The translations under genes were made by a program, and so were the position numbers. From Heliopora coerulea (Eukaryota > Cnidaria > Anthozoa > Scleralcyonacea > Helioporidae), in the NCBI GenBank assembly GCA_030142905.1, contig JASJOG010000149.1, positions 744,001 through 808,000 on the forward strand: a stretch of 64,000 bases of DNA. Direction: 5' to 3'. The first letter of the stretch is position 1, and each line of letters begins with the position of its first letter. Shown in pieces: positions 1 through 12,295 of the stretch. The notes under the pieces were generated by a model. It saw nothing but the letters and a program-made list of their open reading frames with translations, ran no database searches and had not been told where the DNA came from.

Positions 1-3000
1 AGTAAGTTGTATCGGAGTGGAACTGTGGAGTTGGGTGAACCTGATTCCTCGTGGTCGCTTTTATCTTTTAGATCATTCTGGTGTGGCAACAGGTGTAAAG
101 TTTGGTAAGAATGCTTCTTTTATTGCTTCAACTGGAATGGATCGGAACCTTAAATTCTATTCATGAATCAACGGCGATTTGGAAGGCGAGATGTAAAGAA
201 TATAGCAACTTACGAAGTATCAAATTATGCTGGTTAAGTATGATTGCATTAGTAATCTGTATTCGTAGTCATGTATATTGGCTGTGCTTGGAAATTTGCA
301 TATAAACACTGGTGATCGTTAGTGAATTGATCCTAAGTACATTATTGTGAAAGTTTACCTTTCCTTTGAGTGATACGATTCCAGACATACCTAGTACCTG
401 CGTTTGACCACTTCCAAATCCTGTTGTAGTATGGTTGCAAGTCATGTGATTTCGAGGAAACGCCTATCATCGGACAGTATAGGTTTACTCCGGTGCCACT
501 TTCTGATCGGCTAATCTCATTGTTTCAAGACGATGACTTTTAATTACATTTTGAGATTTAGATATCTTTCTTATTTCACTTCAGTGACAAGCGCTTATTT
601 TTGTGGAGTCTTTATTGACTACTGTTTCATCTCTTGCTTTTAATATTTGATGTAACTGTATTCACAAGTGTAAGAACGTACTCTTACGTTGGTCAGATTT
701 CTTTATATTGTGTTGTATGTGCCATGAACGATTTATCATACCTAGACAACTTTTAAAACTAAAAATTGGCGTTCATTTGATACTGAGTCTTAATTTGAAG
801 CGAAAGCAGAACCATGGGTTTTTTTTGTCTATATTACGGGGCTCGTCAGGTTTTCATGTGATTGTCATGAAGTATCTTCATGATACTTCTTATTTTTCAC
901 AAAGATATCCCGAATACCAAAGAAGCAATTCGAGGCATTGGCTTGTTTTCGTATTATTCCTTGAGAGAGAGAGTTTGGAATTGTGATAAATTATTGATGG
1001 TGTGTTCGCCAGTATAATGTCGACATACGTAATATGATCAAGCCATTTCGTTATTGAATGTGACTGGTAAAATAGTTTTTGGGCAGTTTATGTTAGATAC
1101 CGCTGGTCTGAAGAGTGTGTTGTCCTGAGATTGGAATCCTTTACAGTTTTTGATATTGTGTACCACAAGGACATTGATTGTTATTAATTCCTCTCCGATC
1201 TGTTGCCCTCGGCGGAGCGACCTCTAAAGGTAACATGCAGATAAACCTTGGGCGGTTTAGGGATCTTTAAAATATCTGGAGTTCACAAAAGTGTAAAAAA
1301 CTCACTGGAAATTTGGAACTCTTAAGCCAGTCCCCGTTGATGACATTTTCTGTAGATACTACCGGTTATACTGGCCCGTGTGCATAGTCTAGAAATATTT
1401 TGTCACCGCGGTAAAACACGGATGTGAAATGAATAGGAGGCATGTATTGACATTTACAGACTGGGAAGTAGGTATGTCACCCCGTCATTACTAACCAGCG
1501 ATCGTTTGTAACCTTCGTTTTAGCACTGAATCCATAAAGCACAATGGCCTGTCAGATCACCACACAAAGATCCGAGGGTTTGATTCCCATTAGAGGCCAG
1601 GAAAAACTTTTTCTGAGGGAGAATCGTTAGGGCGTGTGCATTTCAACCAGTGGCACCTTAATCATACGTGGTAGGAACATCTAGGACGGCGCCAGTACGC
1701 AACAGAATTTTTCATCCTAAACAAAGAGAATTTAGCCCAAAGAGTAATTCCAAAGCTGCTAACCCCTGTTAAAACTTTCAAGCTTTTTACAGATCGAAAA
1801 ATCGTCAAGTATCTGATACGATGTCAGTGGTCTATGATTTTCTGTTAAATTGTGAGATTTTAATTCTTTAAATTTCCTCGTCGTCGGTTAAGCTTGCTTC
1901 AAGTCTTTATTAATATATTTGTCAGTGCCCAAGTAAATTACAACCTCCCGTTACCAATTTGTCACTACGGCAGTAAACGTCCCTCTCCAAGCAAATTTCT
2001 CTCCCAGCGAGTAAATTTCTCTCCACGCAATTATTACAATCCAACCATTTAGGGGTGGTGGTTGTTTCCTTGTTTTCATGAATTTTCTACCCGTGAAAAG
2101 TTCTGCGTTTTGCATCTTGATAAGATCAAAGTGAAGAAGGACAGGATTAAAACCAGTAAGCTTTCACGCTTATAATGTCTCGTTACATTTCTTTGTAACT
2201 GGATGAGAAAATAATAGGATGCTGTTGATGGAGCTCATTTGCACTGTTAAACGTCGATCAACAAGTTCATTTTGTTAAAAAAGAACAAAAAACCCAATAA
2301 AACAATTGACTACCCCGCCCTCTGTGTTGTTAGTTGTGAGAAAGTTGCCTTTAACAGTAGTCAGGGACACAATATTTTCCCTTAGTATACACTGACTTGT
2401 GATATTCACCAATATCGTCTCGCTCCATTCTCTCGTAGAAGCTACCAGAAACCCGTGAGAACTCCTGCAGCCCCCCATGGGTGATTAAGGGTTAATTTCT
2501 CAAAAGCTCTTATTCAGAATTGAATATTAATCCGTCGTTCAGCTCCGAATGTTGTAAATGACCAACTGCAATAAAAGCTGAACAACCTGTTACATGTCCG
2601 CTAAATGCACAGACTGCATTGGGTCATGTTATCTCGAGCAAAGGATGAATTGTGTCTACAAATCATCAGGAAATGGAGTACTCCTTTAATAAGGAGAAAT
2701 GGCATCCCATGATGGTGAAACCGGAATCTTCCCCATTAGCAAGCCTTGCCCTGATATGATAATTTTGTAGCACAACCACAGGCATAAAAACGTTTAAGTA
2801 AATCGCGGTAGTGCTAACTTACATGGAGTTTGACCAACTTAATGTATTTCAGTGAGGTTCTTAACGTGGCTTTTGTACGTTAGTCCTGTGTTGTTTAAAG
2901 TTGAAGTGTTCAATCATGATTACTTGTTTACTGGATCCGAGATCGTTAGTTGTGCCAATTGTTGGACGTGTGTTCTGTTTTGGAGGTGACTGTTTTGATA

Positions 3001-3683
3001 CTAGTATTATTTGGGTTATTAAAGGTAAAGGTGAAGGTGAAATATTTTAAAATGCTAAACACAAATGGTAAATTCCGGAGTATCATCAAAAAGGAAATCT
3101 TTATTAGCACTTCAGACGCGGTAACTAAGCACACGAAATTGGATTAACCAATGGAAAAGCTTAAAGAAATTGCGGGTTATAAACACATAATTTAATTAAT
3201 AATTTGGTGGAACTAAATGTAGAACTATTTGTAGTGAAACAACGAAGGTTCATGTTGATTATCCGTAAAACCCTTACGTCGCTCCCATGGGGTTGTTTTG
3301 GTTGACTATATTAGCGATTTTCGTTTATTTTGAAAGTGTTCTTCGGGTTTAGTTACGTAGTTTACAGAGTGCCGCTCTTATTTTGACACACGTCTTATAC
3401 ATTATCGACGGAGGAAGTAAGTAGAACATCAGTTTGTCTTTGTCGTACAACATATGGTATGTTCCAGTTCCATCTAGAGCTGTTAAGCCCTCTCAGGTAA
3501 ACTTGATACTGTGTTTATCGTGAGTTTTCTCGTGGTTTTGTTAAGAGTTTCTATTAATATCAGTTTTTTTCTTAATCCTGAAAGCCGTTTAAGATGTACC
3601 GTCGTTTTAAAACACTTCTCAGAGGAGGAAGAAACGTTTGACCCATTGGATGAAGAAAGACTGTCGCATTTGACGTAATCACC
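1..3683. other. Gene-free stretch upstream of the first Tg1 gene
   Basis: No reading frame here looks like a conserved protein; the longest are under 100 codons and have no recognisable domain. A tRNA-like box B motif (GGTTTGATTCCC) lies near 1579-1590 and may mark an old SINE. The last few hundred bases should hold the promoter and 5' leader of the Tg1 gene starting at 3684, but I see no clear TATA box. The first bases read like a splice donor (AGTAAGT), so an exon of an unseen gene could end at the left edge. Confidence 0.4.
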
Positions 3684-4684
3684 ATGAGTCGTATTGTACT
3701 TGTTACATTCATCGTTACTGTTTCATTGGTTATGCTGTCTGAAACACAAACAAACTCAACTCTATCCAGTAAGATTTCTTGTTATTCTTTTGCTGTGCAA
3801 ACTTGGGGGTTTAAAGTTTGGATTGACAATAAAACACATGCATGGCTAATCATTGGTGTAAACAGCTCACTGAAATGTAACTAGCTATTGGTAGAAAATT
3901 CAATTGATGTCAAGTCTCAAATATTCAAAGGTCATTAAATATAAATTATGTTTGTGCTATAAACTTCAACAAGTACATTCTTGCCTGCCATTAGATTTAA
4001 TAGTTATGTTAACTTGTACATTTTTAAGTTCCAGAGTTTGCTGACTGAACCAAACAAGTTGTTAACTTAATGCTGTCTTGCGTTTTTAGAAAAGCCTTGT
4101 TTTAAATCAAGACAACGAATAATGAAACTAAATAAACAATATGGGAAACTGCTTGCCGACCTCATCCCTCCTTCATGTGATCCATCTGGCTACTACAAAG
4201 CAGCCCAGTGCCATACTGGCGGGTGTTATTGTGTGGACAAGTACGGGAAAAGGCTGAACTCAGTTACTTACTTCGTGTCTTCGCTCCCGGAAGATGTCTG
4301 TGCAGGTATCAGTCAATTTTTAACAAACAACATTCTAACTATTACAATAAGAACTCCCAGTATCTTTGAAAAGCCACAAACAGCAAATTAACAATTTAAA
4401 TTTTTATATAGACGTCTGCGAACTTTAATCAGTAAAATTGTTATAAAATAGAAAAGAGACAACAAAAGATGTTTCGCTTTAAGTTTGAATCATATTCAGC
4501 CAGCAGTGTGTTAGCCCTCGTGTACATATAATATTGACCTCGAATATGAATGTAAAGAAGTACAATTGAATAACATTACACAAAATAAATTAGATGATCT
4601 GGCTGAGGATGTATCTAGATTGAATCGAAACACACTCCATATCCTCTTCTTCGTTTTGTCTTATTTCGAATATTTACAGTCTAG
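3684..4684 (+). CDS. Secreted single-domain thyroglobulin type-1 protein, copy A (equistatin-like)
   Basis: Coding exons 3684-3768, 4090-4305 and probably 4680-4684 give 101 residues. Residues 1-22 form a hydrophobic signal peptide, so the product should be secreted. The rest is one Tg1 domain with six cysteines (32, 58, 69, 74, 76, 99), the SCD..GYY..QC core and a CYCVD motif where the family usually has CWCV. Tg1 domains occur in extracellular matrix proteins and in inhibitors of papain-like cysteine proteases; sea-anemone equistatin is the closest precedent. Both introns are phase 1. The last exon would add only two bases and a stop. If the donor at 4306 is not used, the frame reads on to 4391. 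Whether this copy inhibits a protease cannot be told from sequence. It is the only one of the four Tg1 genes on the + strand. Confidence 0.75.
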
Positions 4685-6934
4685 CTCCTTATGGCTTCTA
4701 GAGTTCTACATAAACAGAACTTGCTTAGTCGTTTGCGGCTTTTTAGTAAGAACCTTTCGTTGTTCAAACAATTGGATTGAAGCTTCCTGCGAGCGAACCA
4801 ATATCCGATGTTATCAACTAAGAGAAGTTGTGCAGTGTGGCGGATGTGACTGCTTGGTGTTAGTCCAAAGCTGCACACTCAGAACCTTGTCATACAACAT
4901 TGGTTATCAGAGTTGACTCGCAGTGTTGGAAAAGAGGTACAACTTTCCAGGATTTCGTTTGGAAACGTATATGGCGATTTTCGTAATAAGTGCCGTTGTT
5001 TTAAATGGTTTGTTGAGTAAACCTGCAGGTCAATATTTTCTTTCTTATCAGTTTGTGCATTCTGCTTGGCCTGTGTTTTGGGAAAACAAAAAAAAAACAA
5101 AAAAAAAAAAAAACGAGGTGATTTCAGGGAGCTTGGTTTTGTCGGTAGATTATTACGATCGTTTAGAACTCGACATTGGACTCTTCGTTCACCCCAGTTT
5201 GTTGCTACTGGTGGACGATCTACGCTGGATTTTTTGTTTTTGGACTGTATCGGTGAATATCCTTATTTTTAGTTGATCGTAAGTGCAGACTTATGTAGCC
5301 ATACGTATTCAAAGATATTGAAATGTTTGGGGATCTCAGTTTTTCTTGATTTTGCCAATTTAAAGCCCTTTTACAGGGCAAGCATTTTCAGCGCGGCAGT
5401 AGGGCACTTTTAAAGAAACTGGCCCGCAGGTCAATCCTTTTTGGCAAGGCGGTTTCCATTCACACGACAATTCTTGCGGCTCAAGAGTCGATCCAATTTA
5501 ATATTGGCAGCTTTGTTTTGAAGAATTAGTAAACTGTTTGTAATTCCTCTATTGTTTGTACTTCTATATACGATATGTGTATAGTCGAAAAGAGACAACT
5601 ATAGTCAAACTGTTGTGGTATAATGAACCAAATGAACATAGTGACAAGTGTTTTATTTTATTAACTGTTGCTATTCATTTTGGAGGAAATATTTTCGATA
5701 TGGTTTGACCAAGTCAAGTAAGAAGACCCAGTTATTGCAGTACATTTAACATAATTCTTACGTTTGATTTCCGTGACCGTGACAAGTGGCAGTGAAGGTT
5801 ACATAATTTTCTTTCTCTGCCAGTTGTAAACTCTGTTTTGTCTAAATTTAGTATAAGTTTGTTTTCTTCAAGCCATGTTGACTATTTTGGAACATCCTTT
5901 TACACCATTCTTTCCATATCCTTTGCAGAAGATGAAATTATTGCAACATAGTATCACTAAAATATAGAAAGACATAAGAATAACATAGAACAGAAGGCAC
6001 GTCATTCGTGTGTTGTGTGTATAATTAAAATCCTAAAATGCTTCCTTGTGGGGCACCATGTCTGACAGTCAACGACAGATAAAACGAGGTGTGAACTGTG
6101 GGACTATGTATAATGCCGACACGAAGGCGAATAATGCCGTTCATTTCGTGTTTGACTATTATACATCTCTTTTGATTCGAACTCAGCAAAAGGTATATGT
6201 CTAGCGCGATTTCATTCAAGATTACATTTAGCACCATGACTTCCTTTAACGGAATGCTTTTTTTTTTTTTAGCTTTAGCCCAATGAAAACTGTGGAGAAC
6301 TGTTTTTAACCAGTTTGGGAATTTCCTGGCTTGTTATCATGTTTTTCTACTTCATTACTTACGGCAGCTCGAAGATACAATAAACTAACGTGAAGAGTAG
6401 TGTTGTAGCATTGCTTATTTTGATATATAAAGGAACAGTAAAGATGTACGTAGTCAGTGTCACTTCATTTGGAAACATTTTTAACGGAACATGATCCTTT
6501 CCACCTCCAAGTAAATTTTACAGACCCTTTGCATATATTCCCCAGTTGGAGGAAAATCACTTACGAAGGAAATTCCATCCTCGGAACTTCAAAGTTGTTC
6601 TCCAGATGGATTGTTTTGACGTCACACAGAGAGAGTCTACATGAGTTCTCAAAACTTATCGTTTGTTGTATTTTGTTTGTTCACGTCGTGTCACAGTGTT
6701 CACACGCTCTTTGGTGTCCTTTTTCCGGGGTTTTTTTCAGTCTAAATGAGCCCGTGAACTGAAAACAGTATAGCCAGGACCGCAGTTTTCCTTTGCGGTC
6801 GTTTGACTTCTACGGTTTCGTTGCGGGACATATCCAATGTTTACGAGTTGCGAGCTTTGGGACTGGAAAAATACCGAAAGTTATTCGTTTTGAGATCAGA
6901 ATTAATTTTTGTCTTTAACGTCAAAATGGTGTTA

Positions 6935-7246
6935 CCAGGGGCGGATTTAAACGGGAGCGCATTAGACCCGTTCCACCCTTTGTTTTTTGATTAGTTGTGA
7001 TGTGACTTTGCTCGGTTACAAAACGCAAGCATTAAACTTGTCGACCACCAAGAAGATTGATGATCATTTTCAAGGTGAATCAGAACAAACAGCAAAGAAA
7101 AGAAAGAGTGAGTTGAAGAAATTCAAATTCAGAAAACACCGAAAACGATAGTAGAAAAAAATTCTTCAACTAAAACGCAAAATTGTGCCACGGAGTCGTA
7201 AAAATTTTGCGCCTCTGTTTTCTCAAAGTTCTATATCCGCCACTGG
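6935..7246. mobile_element. Short TIR element, possibly hAT-like and non-autonomous
   Basis: The ends are inverted repeats: CCAGGGGCGGATTTA on the left, and CCAGTGGCGGATATA when the right end is read on the other strand (two mismatches in 15). The interior is lysine-rich when translated near 7020-7150 but has no recognisable transposase. CAG-type ends suggest hAT, but I could not find a clean 8-bp target-site duplication, so the superfamily is uncertain. Confidence 0.5.
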
Positions 7247-9429
7247 CTACTGTTATAACGATTGAAGTAATTACTAATATTGCTATGTATTAAAAGTACT
7301 GAATAATTATTATGAAATTGCGTGTATGATGCTCCATCTTTGGTTGGCAGAGATACCCGTGTTTGGGTAGGAGTGTGAAAGTTTCCGCCAAATGTTTACG
7401 GAAGTTTGTGCGGTTTGTTCGTCACTATTTTACAAAAGAAGTACCTAGTAGTTTTTTCCTATGATTGGATACAGTGATACGAACAGTTAGCTTGTTGGTC
7501 CGCTTTCGAAAATCTCAAACTCTCGAAGGAGTTAATGCTTTTTTTAGTTGAAGGTCCCTGTCAAATTTTTGATTTCGGTCAGCCCTGACGTTACGTTGTC
7601 TTGACTTAGGAGGCGATAACTCTTGATATCATCCTTAGTTTCATCAAATCGTAGTACAATGATTAAAGGTACGTTTACGCGTTTCGACTTGCGAATTTTA
7701 GAAAGGGAATAGAAACGTTTGGGGTTTTTCGGGGAAAAAAGGAAGAGAAACTAAAAAACGGGTTTTGGTCAATTTATGGGCTGCTTATTAAAGTGGCCTT
7801 GGGCTGGTCCCGTGCCAACCCACCTGGGGCAGGCTGACCGAAGCTACCGCAAACAAGTAGTCCAGAGATTTTGATATTTAACTCGACGCGGGAAACGTGC
7901 AGCGGAGATTTTAAATTACTAGGTAAGTACTTCAACTTAATTCTACGTTGTAAAATATTTGCGTCATTAGAAAGGGTAATAATTTGTTTGCCATTACATT
8001 ATTTGGTCCTTATGTGTCGGTTGTCTTCGATTATACTGACGTGACTTTTTCTGTTGAGTTTCCGACTAGTTTAGAGTTTGTGTTTGTCGAGCTTAAGAAT
8101 CCACTTTGTTTTGTTTTAACTATATTTTAATCGTTTTTTCTCTGTAACCTTCATAACCCTTTAGACTGTTTCAGTCTTCAAACACTATAGAAGCAAAAGG
8201 TTTTTATGAAGTGTTCTTGTATTCATGACTGCAATTTCTTTGCCTTTGCTTTGGTAGTGTTATTCGTATTTCTTTCTCCACGTGTATTTTTATTGAACAA
8301 CAGTGGACAAACCTCTGAATGAAAGCGTTTGGCAAACAGTTTCGGCTTCTTCATGAATTATTTAGGTTTTTAAAAAGATTTCGGAGTTTAACTCCTTTTG
8401 TAACGTTATAATTTGAAGAGACTTGCGGAAATTTTTGTTATAAATGCAGATGATTAGCAGGTTTTCTTGGGTTTTTTTTTTTGTTTGTCTTTTTTTTTAT
8501 TTGAAGTAAACTGGAAATATGAATTTGCAAGATTTATAAACAAAATAGCCAAAATGCAATAAATCATTAAAGCAAATATAAATGGGGGTCTCAATGCTAG
8601 CCATGGTTGTGTACATTAAGAGTAGACTTTTTAGATTGTTTGGTGAGGCCACCATAACCTTCTGTCATTTAAACGTGTGGGGAGTAATATTAAACCACCT
8701 ATAACTTGTGAAAGGCACCTTGGTTGGTTTTAGATCAAAGGGGGTTAAGGAAGGAATGATATAAAGTTGAATAACTGCTTTATCACTAAGAAAGTGCATA
8801 GTTAAGACTGAGATGATTAATTCAAAGTTGGACAGCCCCATTCAATTTTTTTATTGCTCATCTGTTCAGGTGAAATAATGTTTGTGGAAAAAATACATGA
8901 GAATAAAGTTTAGGTGTTTCAAATTTTAATAGCTTAAGGTGCAATTGCTCCCAAACCATCTACAACAAGAGCTTCCTGAAGCTAACCAATGGGACATCAG
9001 GAAACTAAATGTTGGTACAAAATGTTGGTACAAAATGTTGTATTCACTGATTCCTTTCTCTTAGGAGGGGTTACACTTTGCAAACTAGTTTATGGGACAA
9101 AAAGTATGAACATTAATTGTTATTGCAACTATAGAAATTTCAATTTACAAAACTTTAAAGTTTTAATAATCCAATCTTTGATTTTGAGTAGTTACAAAGA
9201 TTCCTCCACATGTTGTCAGGTTGATTCTTAAATATTCTTAAAAAAAAGATAAAACTATTATAAATGATGTAATCCTGGTATCGGTATTAAGGCATTAGGT
9301 CTAGATTATGGGATAGCTTAGATAATGTCTGAAGTTCAGAGAACTGTTTGCAAACAAAGGTTACTCTGGAAAGGTCATGTGTGCAAATCACTGCCAGCCT
9401 CAGCATGTAAGATATTTTTGAATTTGCAA

Positions 9430-10480
9430 GTCTCTGTGGTATTTGTACATTTAGGGCATATAAAGTCTGTGGTATGCAAACATCTTCAGTACAAGTAGAT
9501 CTTTGGTAAATGCAATTTTAAATATCTGTGGATGTCTATTATGGCAAGATTTCTGGTATGTGCAGATCTCTAGCCTGTTTCGGGTGTCTGCTGTGTGGCC
9601 TCTGGTACATGAAAGTCTTCTATGGGAGGTCTCATGTACATCCAGATCTCTAGTATGCAAGGTCTTTAGTAGCTGCATGGCTATAGTACATGTGGCTTTC
9701 TGGTATGTACAGATCTTCAGTATGCCAAGGTCCTGGGTATGTTGAAATTAGGGGTGCCACCAGGAACTCTCCAATGCAGGGGCTAACATCCCTAACAGGG
9801 GGGGGCTAAACCAAAGGGCCATGACCATGCCTCTTTACAATTTTGTTATTTGAAGGTCGAAAACATGTTATTTTTCACAAAAATAATCTCAACTTCTGAC
9901 CAGAAACAGTTTGCTTTTAGATTTGACATGAAGAGAAGAACCTATTATCTTTATTGGCTAAATCAATAACAAACTCTCATAGTTTATGCAATATATAAGT
10001 GTGTTTGTCATCAAAAATTCCCCAATGGATGGTTAACTTTTCTCCAACAGGGGGGCTAAGGTTCCTGGACAGGAACTCTTCCTCCCTCTTCCATCATCCT
10101 TGGTTCAAATCTCAGGCATATGCAGGTCTGCCAGTTTGTGATCTGTTAAAAATGTCTGCTATTTGGTTTCTGGTATGTGTACTATTTGTTACTTGCAGGC
10201 TACTAGTATGTGCATCAATCTGGTGTGTGAGGTCTTGGGCTCCCTGGTATGTACAGGTCTGTAGAACATGTTGCGACTCTGGTGTGTGGAGGTCCTTCCT
10301 ATGTAAGCCCTCTTGTATCTTCAGACTCCTGGTCCATGCACATCTGTGCTATGTGAGGTGTCTAGTACGTGCTGTATTCACTTGTGTATTCACTTGGCCT
10401 GTGGTGTGTGTGCAAATCTCTGGTCTGTGCAGGTCCGATGTGTGTGTCACTGTGGGTGTCAGATATGTCGAGGTCTCATA
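9430..10480. repeat. Degenerate GT-rich tandem repeat field with an inserted segment
   Basis: Variants of the phrase TCTGGTATGTGCAGGTC recur with spacing of roughly 17-20 bases over about 9430-9740 and again over about 10120-10480. The copies are heavily diverged, so the period is only approximate. Between the two blocks is a segment with two related copies of a motif containing CCAATG and AACAGGGGGGCTAA (near 9772-9810 and 10021-10060). This suggests that a mobile segment split one minisatellite. Frames through the field are open only by chance. Confidence 0.45.
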
Positions 10481-10729
10481 TTATTTAAATAATGTCAGTC
10501 TTGTTTGACCCTTGATAGTCAATTTGAGCTCTCTTGTCCATCCAACATCAAAAGAATCGAATTTTGAAATTGATCTCTTTCATTCAAATTAAAACAAAAT
10601 GGTCAGTGATGTTTTATTTTTGCTAAGTATTTTTGAATTCCATAGCCCAAGATTTCAAATACAACACCAAACAGATTTTTGTTATTTGACATTAACTCAA
10701 CATAATACAATAGATGCTGATAGTTTACA

Positions 10730-12295
10730 TTAGTATTTTGCTAATGATTGACAATATTTATCATCTGGGCTGTCTAGCATTTCCAATAATTTGCCTTCTT
10801 TGCTAGCACAGTAACATCCCTGGAAATTGCACTGCATGGGAGCATAGTAACCATTACTGTCACAGCTGGGTAGGCTGAAGTCTGATATTCCCACGAGGTC
10901 ACCAAACATCTCATAGATTTCCAACTCCTCATTTCTTGCCACTGTACATGGACCATCTTGGAAAAAATATTTAATTAACAAAAGACAGCAGAACAAAATG
11001 AAAGAGCTAAAACTACTATACCCAATGAGATAATATTCTTGAAAGCTTGCTACTTTTTGGCAAGCAAGTTAACCGGTACATTCAATGATCCATGGTTACT
11101 TTGTGTCTCATTTTCTGCTCGAACTCCAGAACTTCGTCATGTTACAAATGCAGATAAGGTAGCGAAGCAAACTCCACATTACGTTATAAAATTCATTAAG
11201 TATTCATGAGGAAAACACAACGGGAAATCGTAAGCGTGTCGTGTCTTTATATGTGATAAAGGCACGTGCGCCTTTTTATGTGAAGAAGAAGGTAATTTTT
11301 TTGGCTTAAAAAACATAAATTTCCAAACTTTCTTCATGAATTAGCGTATTAAGAGGTGAATTTCATAAGACATTTGAGAAACTCTCAGTACGTACTTTAT
11401 CGGGATTTAAATATTACATTAATGTGATTTTGGTGGCAAGATGCATTCTAATCGTGGGTTGCCAGTGCGTTTTGCTCGCGCCATGCACGCACACAACTGT
11501 TAAGCCAAGTGTCTCGGCGTGCACGGTTATAGAACTTCTCAAGCACATATGGACACGGGCAAAATGCAGGTCTTATTAAGTACCTCAGTACAACCAAAAC
11601 TCCTTTACTAAGAAAGTAAGAGAAAGCTGAATTCAACAACAATGGAAAACATGTCGTTGAGCAAGAAGATTATTAAGTCATCTGCCTTAGCAAGTGTCTA
11701 GCTAGTGCGACTAACGCTGCGTCTTATAAATGTATTTTTCTATACCGCTCCATATAGACTTTTTCAAAATGTTATCGCCAATGTCTTTTAGATGTAGCTA
11801 AACAAGTGTTAGAATTTGATACATGTTTCACTCTGACGATGAGCCTACTCCCAGAACACCAATATCTCCTTCGTTTTGACACTTGCCTTATCATTTCGGC
11901 CTTTTTCACGCCGTTGAACACATCCTACGCAGAAATTTACTTTCACATCAAAAGTTAGATGGTGTAGTTAGAATGGAAGACAGAACCAATCACGGACGAC
12001 TTTAGTGACTTTCGCTCAGCACTCTTACAGCTGTTTATACCGTTACTGGAATAAGAACATCTTTTTCTAAGAAATCACTGCCTTTTTTGTAATTTTTTTA
12101 CAATTTTACTTGTACAAAAAAACTTGAGGTTCCCCTTAATTGGTGTTTTCTCCATATCGTGAGACAGATCTCTATAATATGATTGTCATTCTTAGTAGAA
12201 TTACCTGTTTTCCGTCGTTTCAGTGGTGATCCTTGTACCTCGACGATAGCACAAAACGCGCAAAAAGCGAAAGCTGTGAGTTGCATCGTGAACAT
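10730..12295 (-). CDS. Secreted single-domain thyroglobulin type-1 protein, copy B (equistatin-like)
   Basis: Two coding exons on the minus strand, 12295-12205 and 10956-10730, encode 105 residues. The first exon is a signal peptide (residues 1-22) followed by a short basic stretch with KRRK, which could be a proprotein-convertase site. It ends in phase 1. The second exon is one complete Tg1 domain: cysteines at 34, 62, 73, 78, 80 and 99, the SCD..GYY..QC core, and CYC in place of CWC. After CYC come Ala-Ser rather than the Val-Asp of copies A and C. The intron of about 1.2 kb has GT-AG ends. Product and likely role are as for copy A: an extracellular protein and possible protease inhibitor. 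The stop lies in the domain exon, with no extra tail exon. Confidence 0.78.

Larger units (their letters stand above)
4685..10729. other. Gene-free stretch between Tg1 copies A and B
   Basis: About 6 kb with no supportable gene. It holds a poly-A tract at 5090-5114, a short TIR element at 6935-7246 and a degenerate GT-rich repeat field at about 9430-10480, described separately. The remaining frames are short and look random. Copy A's 3' untranslated region should occupy the first few hundred bases. Confidence 0.45.

Noticed and set aside
5365..5379. GCCCT-TTTAC-AGGGC stem-loop resembling a histone mRNA 3' hairpin
   Set aside because: The stem is one pair too short and the loop one base too long for the histone consensus, and no histone reading frame lies upstream on either strand.
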